This document shows, one piece after another, positions 18,090-25,077 of a stretch of DNA of 64,000 bases. How positions within the stretch are numbered: the first letter of the stretch is position 1; the number at the start of each line of letters is the position of its first letter. This DNA comes from RPQJ01 sp963726665 (lineage in GTDB: Bacteria > Pseudomonadota > Gammaproteobacteria > Steroidobacterales > Steroidobacteraceae), in the NCBI GenBank assembly GCA_963726665.1, contig CAVSDW010000021.1, forward strand, positions 62,001-126,000. Reading direction: 5' to 3'. The notes beneath the pieces are model-generated. The model was not told where the DNA came from, ran no database searches, and worked only from the letters and a program-made list of their open reading frames with translations. The position numbers and the translations under genes were made by a program.

Positions 18090-18166
18090 GCGCCCGTAGC
18101 TCAGCTGGATAGAGTACTGCCCTCCGAAGGCAGGGGTCACAGGTTCGAATCCTGTCGGGCGCGCCA
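18090..18166 (+). tRNA. tRNA-Arg (anticodon CCG)
   Basis: 77-nt cloverleaf with encoded CCA. The acceptor stem GCGCCCG pairs with CGGGCGC. The D-arm includes GCTCAGCTGGATAGAG, the anticodon stem CTGCC/GGCAG encloses loop CTCCGAA (anticodon CCG at 34-36), and the T-loop is GGTTCGAATCC. It reads CGG. A TATCAT hexamer 14 bp upstream is a candidate -10. No integrase or repeated 3' end was seen, so no sign of use as an attachment site. Confidence 0.98.
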
Positions 18167-18248
18167 ACAGCTTCGTCCCCGGAGCTGCCGCGAGGTGGTC
18201 ATTCGACCTTCGCGGTAAGCGCTGCTGGACCTCGACTGCCCCCTTGCC

Positions 18249-19139
18249 TCAGCCGGGCATGGCCCGCACCAGATAACCGCCGGACTTCTCGTCCTTCTCG
18301 AGCTCGATCAGCTTCCGGGCCTGCGCCTCCTCGAGGAGCTGGCTGAAGCTGCGGAATCCGTGATACGTCTCGTTGAAGCCCGGGCGCTGGCGCTTGAGGG
18401 TCTGCTTGATCATCGAGCCCCAGATCTTCTCGCCTTCCTCGCGGTCTTCCGCGAGCGCCTCGATGGTGGAGAGCACGAGGTCGAAGGCTTCCTGCTTCTT
18501 CTCGTCCTCCGATCGCTGGGAGTGCGCCCGCCGCGGCGGCGACTCGGCATTGGCATCCGCCTCGGATCCGGCGGCCGCCTGGGGGCCGACGGCGGGTCCG
18601 TTCGCCGATGGCCTCGGCGCGGCCTGCTTCGCGGGGGCCTTGCGGCGCCCGGTGCGCTGCTCTTCCTTGCGAACCAGATCGTCGTAGTAGATGAACTCGT
18701 CGCAGTTGGCGATCAGCAGGTCCGAGGTCGAGCTCTTGACTCCCACGCCGATCACGATCTTGTTGTTCTCGCGCAGCTTGCTCACCAGCGGCGAGAAATC
18801 CGAGTCGCCACTCACGACGACGAACGTGTCCACGTGCGACTTGGTGTAGCAGAGGTCGAGGGCGTCCACGACCATGCGGATGTCGGCGGAGTTCTTGCCC
18901 GACATGCGCACGTGCGGGATCTCGATCAATTCGAAGGACGCCTCGTGCATGGGTCCCTTGAACTCCTTGTAGCGCTCCCAGTCGCAGTACGCCTTCTTGA
19001 CCACGATGCTGCCCTTGAGCAGCAACCTCTCGAGCACCTTGCCGATGTCGAACTTCGCGTACTTCGCGTCGCGCACGCCGAGCGCCACGTTCTCGAAGTC
19101 GCAGAACACGGCCATGTTGTTGATGGTTGGTTTTGCCAT
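18249..19139 (-). CDS. NYN-domain ribonuclease-like protein with LOTUS/OST-HTH domain
   Basis: 296 residues. The N-terminal NYN (PIN-like) fold spans about 8-160: AVFCDFENVALG (first acidic site), NSADIRMVVDALDL, and VVVSGDSDFSPLVSKLRE (second acidic site). These acidic residues form the metal-binding site of the nuclease family. A low-complexity linker (about 165-215) leads to a C-terminal OST-HTH/LOTUS domain (IWGSMIKQTLKRQRPGFNE...FRSFSQLLEEA), a predicted RNA-binding module. RNA is the likely substrate; the specific target is unknown. Confidence 0.9.
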   Translation of the reverse strand: MAKPTINNMAVFCDFENVALGVRDAKYAKFDIGKVLERLLLKGSIVVKKAYCDWERYKEFKGPMHEASFELIEIPHVRMSGKNSADIRMVVDALDLCYTKSHVDTFVVVSGDSDFSPLVSKLRENNKIVIGVGVKSSTSDLLIANCDEFIYYDDLVRKEEQRTGRRKAPAKQAAPRPSANGPAVGPQAAAGSEADANAESPPRRAHSQRSEDEKKQEAFDLVLSTIEALAEDREEGEKIWGSMIKQTLKRQRPGFNETYHGFRSFSQLLEEAQARKLIELEKDEKSGGYLVRAMPG

Positions 19140-19148
19140 GGCCGAATC

Positions 19149-19766
19149 CTACACCCGCGTCGCCACGAGTGCCGCTGCGGCGAACATGAGCGTGCCCGCG
19201 ACGCGGTTCACGGCCCGCATGGCGCGCTCGTCGGTGAAGAACCCGCGCGCGCGGACGGCGAGCAGCGCGTAAGCGGCGTTCACGCCGCCGATGATCACGA
19301 CCAGCATCACCGCGACCAGCGCGAGGTCCGCGAGCGTGAGCTTCGCGAAGTCCACCACGCCCGGCAGCAGCGCCGCATAGAAGAGTATCGCCTGCACGTG
19401 GCCCATCATGAGCAGCATCCCGGCACCGTAATTGCGCCAGACGTGCCCCTCGTGCGCCGCGGCGCCGACCCTCGACGCCTGCGGCCGCGCCCGCCAGAGC
19501 ACGATGCCCTGCCACGCGAGGTAGGCCGCGCCGGCCCACCGGAGCGCGGTGAAGAACTCACCCATCGAGTGCGCCGCTGCCGCCATGCCGGCCGCCGCGA
19601 GCGCGAGGAAGATGAGGTCGCCGGTGAGCACGCCGGCCGCGAGCGCCAGCGCGGGTTTCAGGCCGTCGGCGATGGCGCGCGCCACGATCGCGGTGGCGGC
19701 CGGCCCCGGGGTCACGGCCGCGACGAACACCGTGGCGGAGATCGTCAGGAACGCCGCCGGCGTCAT
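19149..19766 (-). CDS. LysE/RhtB family exporter
   Basis: 205-residue inner-membrane protein with about six hydrophobic segments. The family signature is at the N-terminus (TVFVAAVTPGPAATAIVARAI, with the conserved TPGP). A later LysE block is YLAWQGIVLW. Members export amino acids or small metabolites; the substrate cannot be read from sequence. It lies 9 bp upstream of the NYN gene and 6 bp downstream of corA, so corA, this gene and the NYN gene may share a transcript. Confidence 0.9.
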   Translation of the reverse strand: MTPAAFLTISATVFVAAVTPGPAATAIVARAIADGLKPALALAAGVLTGDLIFLALAAAGMAAAAHSMGEFFTALRWAGAAYLAWQGIVLWRARPQASRVGAAAHEGHVWRNYGAGMLLMMGHVQAILFYAALLPGVVDFAKLTLADLALVAVMLVVIIGGVNAAYALLAVRARGFFTDERAMRAVNRVAGTLMFAAAALVATRV

Positions 19767-19772
19767 GGGCGG

Positions 19773-20765
19773 CTAGAGCCAGCCCTTGCGCCGGAAATAG
19801 ACGTAGGGCACGACCGCGGAGACGAGCATGGCGAGCAGCGCGACGGGGTAGCCCCAGGGCTTCTCGAGTTCTGGCATCAGGTCGAAGTTCATGCCGTAGA
19901 TGCTCGCGACCAGCGTCGGCGGCAGGAACATCACGGCGGCGACCGAGAAGATCTTGATGATGTTGTTCTGCTCGAGGTTGATGAGCCCCAGCACGGCGTC
20001 CAGCAGGAACTGGATCTTGTTGCCGAGGAAGCTCGCGTGGTCCGAGAGCGACTGCACGTCGCGCAGCGTGGACTTGAAGCGGCCGCGCTGGTCCTGCGAG
20101 AGCGTGACGGTCGACGCCTGCTGCACGTACATGAGCAGGCGCTGGAAGCTCACCAGGCTCTCGCGCGCCTTCGAGACCAGGTCGCCGTTCGCGCCGATCT
20201 TCTGGATCATGGCCTGCAGGTCGCCGCTGCTGGGCAACGCGCCCTTGCCCGATGGGGCGAGGTTGCTGCGCCTGAAGATGGTGTGGGAGACCGTGTCGAG
20301 TTCGATCTGCACGCGCTCGAGGAGATCCGCGATTCGCTCGACGAACGACTCGAGCAGCCCTGCGAGCAGCGTGGCGGAGGAGGTGCAGGCCGCGGGCGAT
20401 CGCTCGACGTAATGCATGAAGCGCCGCACCGGCGTCGGGTCCACGTAGCGATTGGTGATCAGCCGGCCGTTGGCAAGAATGAAAGTGATCGCGCTCGATT
20501 CCGGCGTCGGCGAGTCGAGCTTGTTGCCGACGGTGGCCGTCATGTAGACGGCATTGTTCTCCTCGTAGAGCCGGTTCGAGGTCTCGATCTCCTTCATCTC
20601 GTCACGGGTCGGGACGTCCACCGTGAGCAGCGACTCGACGGCCTTCTCCTCGGCCTGCGTGGGCTCGAAGAGGTCCGCCCACAGGAACTCATCGGGGAAC
20701 GGCGCCGGTGGCGCGTGTTCCACCCACGTGTATCCGTTGCCGGTCGGGATCAGGAGTCGGAGCAT
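19773..20765 (-). CDS. corA: CorA family magnesium/divalent cation transporter
   Basis: 330-residue channel subunit. A large cytoplasmic N-terminal domain (about 1-265) leads into two membrane helices at the C-terminus. The signature YGMNFD loop follows the first helix (about residue 295-300), and a basic YFRRKGWL tail ends the protein. Length and layout fit CorA-type Mg2+ channels; Co2+ or Ni2+ transport is possible. Confidence 0.94.
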   Translation of the reverse strand: MLRLLIPTGNGYTWVEHAPPAPFPDEFLWADLFEPTQAEEKAVESLLTVDVPTRDEMKEIETSNRLYEENNAVYMTATVGNKLDSPTPESSAITFILANGRLITNRYVDPTPVRRFMHYVERSPAACTSSATLLAGLLESFVERIADLLERVQIELDTVSHTIFRRSNLAPSGKGALPSSGDLQAMIQKIGANGDLVSKARESLVSFQRLLMYVQQASTVTLSQDQRGRFKSTLRDVQSLSDHASFLGNKIQFLLDAVLGLINLEQNNIIKIFSVAAVMFLPPTLVASIYGMNFDLMPELEKPWGYPVALLAMLVSAVVPYVYFRRKGWL

Positions 20766-20834
20766 CGAGCAGGGCCCTTCGGGTAGGGCGCCGTTTTAGC
20801 ACAACGGCATCGCGCGTGGCAGGCAATACGCGAA

Positions 20835-20870
20835 ATGAAAAGGGCCGCGCAGGCGTCGCCTGGCGGCCCT
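20835..20870 (-). terminator. Rho-independent terminator of dsbA
   Basis: On the minus strand after the dsbA stop: AGGGCCGC pairs with GCGGCCCT (8 bp), then one bulged base, then CAGGC/GCCTG with a 3-nt loop (20841-20870). A TTTTCATTTC run follows. Stem and T-tract together make this the clearest terminator in the first 21 kb. Confidence 0.8.
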
Positions 20871-20895
20871 CCGGGAGCGAGGTCCGGTTCGAGGC

Positions 20896-21546
20896 TCAGC
20901 GCCCCTGCTTCGCCTTCGCGGCAAGCGCGTTCAGCACCTGGAAGATCGCGTCTTCCGAGCCGGCCATCTTTACGTCGGTGACGTACTTGCCGTCGACGAT
21001 CCACGTCGGCGTGCCGGTGATCTTGTAGCGACGGTTCAGCTCCTCGGCCTGCCGCAGCTTCGACTCGACCGCGAAAGACGAGAACGCTTTCTGGAAGTCC
21101 GCCTTGGACACTCCGTGCGACACGAAGAACGCCTCGATCGTCTCGGGCGTGTCCATCCGGTCGCGATTGACGTTGATCTCGCGAAAGATCTCGTCGTTCA
21201 ACTGCGGCAGCTTGCCGAGCAGCTCGGCGGTGTAGAACACGCGTGCGTGCGTCTTGACCAGGTCGTTCCACACCGCGGGCATCTGCACGAACTCGACGTA
21301 GGCCGGCTTGCCTTTCTTGACCCAGGAATCGACCTTGGGTTGGATCGCGAAGCAGTGCGAGCACGCGTACCAGAAGACCTCGACGATCTGCACCTTGCCG
21401 GGTGCCACGTCGGTGGGCTGGGCGGGCTTCAGCAGCGTGTACTGCTCGCCTTCCTTGAGGTCGACGGCCGAGGCGCCGCGCGCCGCGAGGAGGAGGAGTC
21501 CGGCGGCGACGAGCGGCCGGGCGAAAAGGGCGATCTTGGTGCTCAT
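20896..21546 (-). CDS. dsbA: DsbA-like periplasmic thiol:disulfide oxidoreductase
   Basis: 216 residues with a signal peptide (about 1-26, ending GASA). Thioredoxin-fold redox site WYACSHCF near residue 60, so the active site is CSHC rather than the CPHC of E. coli DsbA. The inserted helical domain lies in the middle, and the cis-proline loop is TGTPTWIVDG near 185. It introduces disulfides into exported proteins. The gene sits after cytochrome c4, as in pseudomonads and relatives. Confidence 0.95.
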   Translation of the reverse strand: MSTKIALFARPLVAAGLLLLAARGASAVDLKEGEQYTLLKPAQPTDVAPGKVQIVEVFWYACSHCFAIQPKVDSWVKKGKPAYVEFVQMPAVWNDLVKTHARVFYTAELLGKLPQLNDEIFREINVNRDRMDTPETIEAFFVSHGVSKADFQKAFSSFAVESKLRQAEELNRRYKITGTPTWIVDGKYVTDVKMAGSEDAIFQVLNALAAKAKQGR

Positions 21547-21578
21547 GGAAGGCTCTGACAGTGGAGCGGGCCGACGGT

Positions 21579-22190
21579 TCAGCGCAGGCCCTGGACGTAG
21601 GAGGCCACTGCGTCGATTTCCTCGTCCGACAGGGCGGCGGCCATGTTGCGCATCATCTGGTTCGGGTCGGTGGTGCGCGTGCCGGCCTTGTAGGCCCGCA
21701 GCTGGAGGGCGACGTACGTCGCCTGCTGGCCCTGGATCGACGGGAACGCTGCCGGCGCGTTGCCGCGGCCGGTCGGCCCGTGGCAGCCCGCGCAGGCCAT
21801 GACCTTGCCCTCGACGTTGCCCGAGCGGTAAACGTGCTGGCCGAGCTTGGCCTTGGAGGGGTCAGTCTCGCCGCCGCGGATGGTCTGCGAGGAGAAATAC
21901 GCGGCGACGTCGGCCATGTCCTGCTCCGTCAGGATCGCAGCCATCGGCGACATGAGCGGGTTCTGCCGCTGGCCGCCGTGGAAGGCGTTCAGCTGCTTCA
22001 GGATGTAAATCTCGTGCTGCCCGGCGAGGTTGGGCCACTCGGGATTCACACTGTTGCCGTCCATGCCGTGGCAGGCGGCGCAGGTCGCGGCCTTGGCCTG
22101 GCCGGCCTCTTTCGAGCCCGCGGCGAGCGTGGGCGCGGTCCAGCAGAGGGTGACCGCAAGGGAGAGGGCGGCGACGAGCTTCGCGGTCAT
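21579..22190 (-). CDS. Diheme cytochrome c4
   Basis: 203 residues with a signal peptide (about 1-24). Two similar cytochrome c domains, each with a heme site: CAACHG near 37 and CAGCHG near 133. Methionine ligands probably lie in NPLMSPMA and QMMRNMAA. Periplasmic electron carrier to terminal oxidases. It is divergent from engB with a 79-bp promoter region, and dsbA follows 32 bp after its stop. Confidence 0.95.
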   Translation of the reverse strand: MTAKLVAALSLAVTLCWTAPTLAAGSKEAGQAKAATCAACHGMDGNSVNPEWPNLAGQHEIYILKQLNAFHGGQRQNPLMSPMAAILTEQDMADVAAYFSSQTIRGGETDPSKAKLGQHVYRSGNVEGKVMACAGCHGPTGRGNAPAAFPSIQGQQATYVALQLRAYKAGTRTTDPNQMMRNMAAALSDEEIDAVASYVQGLR

Positions 22191-22269
22191 ATAACCACTC
22201 CGAACGGGGGCAGGAGAGCCGCAAATTGTACACTACGGTCCCTTCGGCGCGTCGCGGCGGCTCCAGCAC

Positions 22270-22926
22270 ATGGCCTCATATCCGCTCGTAAAATTCCTGA
22301 CCAGCGCCGATAAGCTGGGTCAGTTTCCGCCCGACACCGGCGCCGAAGTATCGGTCGCCGGGCGCTCGAACGCCGGCAAGTCGAGCGCCATCAACGCAAT
22401 CACCCAGCGCAAGGGACTCGCGAGGACCAGCAAGGCGCCGGGCGCGACCCGGCTCATCAACTTCTTCGAGCTCGAGCCCAACCGCCGCCTCGTGGATCTG
22501 CCGGGCTACGGGTTCGCCGCGGTGCCGGGCGAAATGCGCCGGCACTGGGGCCAGCTCATTTCGGGTTATTTCCAGCAGCGGCGGTCGCTGCGCGGTTCGA
22601 TCGTGGTCATGGACGTCCGCCACCCGCTGACCGAGATCGACTGCGACATGCTCGAACTCGCCCAGTCGCGCCGGGTGCCGGTGCACATCCTGCTCACCAA
22701 GGCCGACAAGCTCGGCCGCGGGGCGGGTAGGCAGGCGTTGGCCGGCGTGAAGCGGGAGGTCGGGGAAGGCGTCGGGGTCCAGCTTTTTTCGGCACTCGGC
22801 GGGGACGGCCTGGACGAGGCGAGGCGTGCGATCGAGCGCATGCTCGACGGGCGTGCGGCGGAAAAAGAAACCCCGGTTGGACCAGCGGATCCAACCGGGG
22901 AAGTTGACCCGGCGTTGGGGGATTGA
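22270..22926 (+). CDS. engB: Ribosome biogenesis GTPase EngB (YihA/YsxC)
   Basis: GTPase required for 50S subunit assembly. 218 residues. G1 GRSNAGKSSAIN (about 32-43), G2 region GATRLINFFEL, G3 DLPGYGFAAVP, G4 LTKADKL and a G5-like FSALGG. The last ~25 residues (after MLDGRAAEK) are non-conserved and are encoded partly by an 11-bp inverted repeat, so the true end of the conserved protein precedes a hairpin built into the coding sequence. Confidence 0.96.
   Translation: MASYPLVKFLTSADKLGQFPPDTGAEVSVAGRSNAGKSSAINAITQRKGLARTSKAPGATRLINFFELEPNRRLVDLPGYGFAAVPGEMRRHWGQLISGYFQQRRSLRGSIVVMDVRHPLTEIDCDMLELAQSRRVPVHILLTKADKLGRGAGRQALAGVKREVGEGVGVQLFSALGGDGLDEARRAIERMLDGRAAEKETPVGPADPTGEVDPALGD
22871..22900. 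terminator. 11-bp hairpin in the 3' end of engB
   Basis: Perfect arms 22871-22881 and 22890-22900 around an 8-nt loop. On the minus strand the hairpin is followed by TTTCTTTTTC, the layout of an intrinsic terminator for transcripts coming from the outer-membrane protein gene at higher coordinates. On the plus strand it is inside engB and has no T-tract. Confidence 0.55.
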
Positions 22927-23063
22927 CCGGGCGGGTGCGGCGCCCAGGGAGGTAGGCGCGGCACCGAGCACCGCAATGGCGCTCATGGATAAAGACCGGG
23001 CCACCGCGCCAAAGTTCACGGCCCCGGCGACAAAAAAAGCATCTTCCGGTAAGTGCCTGTTCC

Positions 23064-23100
23064 CAAAAGAAAATGGGCCCACCCGCAAGGGTGGGCCCAT
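23064..23100 (-). terminator. Terminator of the first outer-membrane barrel gene
   Basis: Perfect 12-bp stem (23073-23084 with 23089-23100) closed by a GCAA (TTGC on the minus strand) tetraloop, starting 31 bp after the stop of the barrel gene and followed on the minus strand by TTTCTTTTGG. Its core GGGCCCACCC is shared with the terminator of the second barrel gene. Confidence 0.85.
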
Positions 23101-23130
23101 CCTGTCACGTCGCCGGGAGCGACGCGGCAA

Positions 23131-23860
23131 TCAGCGATCGATCAGAACTTGTAGAACAGCCGAGAACTTGATGTTGTTCCAGTTGCCGTCGCCCACGTCG
23201 TTGTTGCCGAGGCTCGGCATGGCCTGCCACTCGAGACGGGTAACCCACGACTCGCCGAAGTTGTAATCGACGCCCACGCCGCCGATGAACTCGGTCGAGC
23301 TGGACGAATTGTGCCCCTGGCGCACGAGCTGTCCTCGGAATCGACGCAGACCAGGTCGCCGTTTCGAGTCCACCAGCCTTCGCCGTGAGCTTGACGTCGC
23401 CGATGAACACGCCGACGCGGCCGAACACCGACCAGCTATCGTCGATCGGCCAGATGCCGAGCACCGACACCGGCCAGCCCTTGGCATCCCACTGGCCCTT
23501 GAGCTTGCCCGCGTCGCATCGCCGGCCGGTCAAGCAGGTTCGTAGACCTTACGGCTGGTGTAGTTCGCGTTGCCCAGGTCGATGTAGGAGACCTCAGTGG
23601 CGAGGTACTTCATCCACTTGTAGCCGACCGTCAAGGCTGTAGGGCGAAGCGCCCTGGCTGACGCTCGACTTGTCGATCTCGAGAGGAGCGCCGTAGAAAG
23701 CAGCGAGGTCATCGATGTTGTTGTCGATCTTGTCCGCGTTGACGTTGATCTTGCCGTAGCCGATGCCGAAGCCGGCGTAGAAGCCGTCTTCCCAGGAAGC
23801 CGCGGTGGCCGAGCCGGCGACCAGCGCCAGGGCCGTGAGGAGAGCAATCTTTGACTTCAT
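23131..23860 (-). CDS. Outer-membrane beta-barrel protein (copy 1), multiply frameshifted
   Basis: Small exported barrel protein, about 240 residues once frames are joined. The ATG at 23860 has an AAAGGAC Shine-Dalgarno and opens a signal peptide (MKSKIALLTALALVAGSATA) followed by DGFYAGFGIGYG. Later blocks, in other frames, are GYKWMKYLATEVSYIDLG, GWPVSVLGIWPIDDSW, FGRVGVFIGDV and the last strands EFIGGVGVDYNF and FSAVLQVLIDR. Frame changes lie near 23640, 23525 and 23330-23375. Same family as the next gene upstream (24250-24926). Exact porin class not assigned. Confidence 0.8.
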
Positions 23861-24149
23861 TTTTGACGTCCTTTTTTCGTGATGGGTTCGCGATGCAAGC
23901 GACTGGTGACCACGCCGTTTAAGCCCGGGTGCGCACCAGCCTTGGGACAAATGCTACGCTGCAGCAATGCAAAAAAGCAACTCGTGGATACTTCGGACAA
24001 GGCACTAATCCCGCAGAAACAGACATCTCAGTTCAAAAAAAGTTCATTTGTTGCAAAAATAATACACACCAAGAATGTGAGATCGCGCGCGAAAACAACG
24101 CCCGCTTGGCTGGCGTGCTTGTGCCGCGATGGACCCGGGGGGCGCGCAA
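23861..24149. other. AT-rich intergenic region between the two barrel genes
   Basis: About 290 bp without a supportable gene. The stretch at roughly 23945-24110 is far richer in A and T than the rest of the window, with several A-runs (for example TTCAAAAAAAGTTC near 24035). It probably holds the promoter of the downstream barrel gene on the minus strand and possibly nucleoid-protein or regulator sites. No clear -35/-10 pair can be singled out. Confidence 0.5.
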
Positions 24150-24183
24150 AAGCAAACGGGCCCACCCTGTTGGGTGAGCCCGT
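24150..24183 (-). terminator. Terminator of the second outer-membrane barrel gene
   Basis: 12-bp stem with one mismatch (24156-24167 with 24172-24183) and a 4-nt loop, 67 bp after the barrel stop, followed on the minus strand by TTTGCTTTTG. It shares the GGGCCCACCC core with the terminator of copy 1, consistent with duplication of gene plus terminator. Confidence 0.75.
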
Positions 24184-24249
24184 CCTGCAGAGCGAACGTC
24201 GTCTCGCCGCTTCCGGCGGCGCCGACGTCACCCGTGACCTGGAACCAGT

Positions 24250-24926
24250 CTAGAACCTGTACAGCAGCGCGAACTGGAAAGCGTTCCAGTCCGCTTCGCC
24301 GGTATCGTTGTCCCCGAGGCTCGGTATGGCCAGCCACTCGAAGCGCGCGGCCCAGTTTTCCAGGAACCTGCCGTCCACGCCCAGGCCGTAGATGAACTCG
24401 CTGGTGCTCTGGCTCGTGTGCGCCTTGCCGGAGCCGAGTATCGTCGCTGAGTTTCAGGTCCACGCTGACGTCGCCAAAGAAGCCGCCGACCCGACCGAAA
24501 ACGTCCCAGTTGTCATTGATCGGCCAGATGCCGAGCACGCTCACCGGCCAACCCGTCCCCTTCCAGTCGAAATTCGCCTTCACCGGTACGGTGACGTCGT
24601 TGAAGATGTCGTATGCCGTTCCGCTGCCTGTATACGAGGCCGACCCGGTGTCCAGGTAGCCGGCCTCGACCGCGAAGTACTTCATGAAGCGATAGCCGAC
24701 GAACGCGCTCCACATGATGGCTGATTCGTCCGTCTTGGCCGACCAGGTCTCGAGCGGAAAGTCAGCCTCGGTCGAACGCGTATGCAACCGAGTCGGTTAC
24801 GTCGGACTTCGGAATCGAAATCTGGCCCCACCCGGCGCCGGCGCCGACGTAGAAGCCGTTGTCGTCCGCGACTGCCGTCCCTGCGACCAGGGCCGACGCT
24901 GCTATCAGTAGTGCCTTGAATTTCAT
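24250..24926 (-). CDS. Outer-membrane beta-barrel protein (copy 2), frameshifted
   Basis: Paralogue of the 23131-23860 gene. The ATG at 24926 opens a signal peptide (MKFKALLIAASALVAGTAVA) and DNGFYVGAGAGWG. After a frame change near 24770 come VGYRFMKYFAVEAGYLDTGS, GWPVSVLGIWPINDNW and FGRVGGFFGDVSVDLKL. After another near 24440 come the final strands EFIYGLGVD and FQFALLYRF, ending in aromatic Phe as expected for a barrel. The GWPVSVLGIWPI block is identical in both copies. The duplicated pair may differ in regulation. Confidence 0.8.
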
Positions 24927-25077
24927 CCCTGCGCCCTCTTTTGGTTGGTTCAAGCCTCGGGTTCCCAGGTCCGCCGGCAAAGTCGCACCGGCTCCACGAG
25001 CCGAGGCTACCGCGGAGTCGCGTCGAGGCCAAGTAGTGGAATGTTCCCGGCGGGCAGAAGCGTCTTCGGCGCGTCGC

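Noticed and set aside
18090..18166. tRNA-Arg as an integration site
   Set aside because: No integrase, no repeat of the tRNA 3' end seen nearby, and housekeeping genes on both sides.
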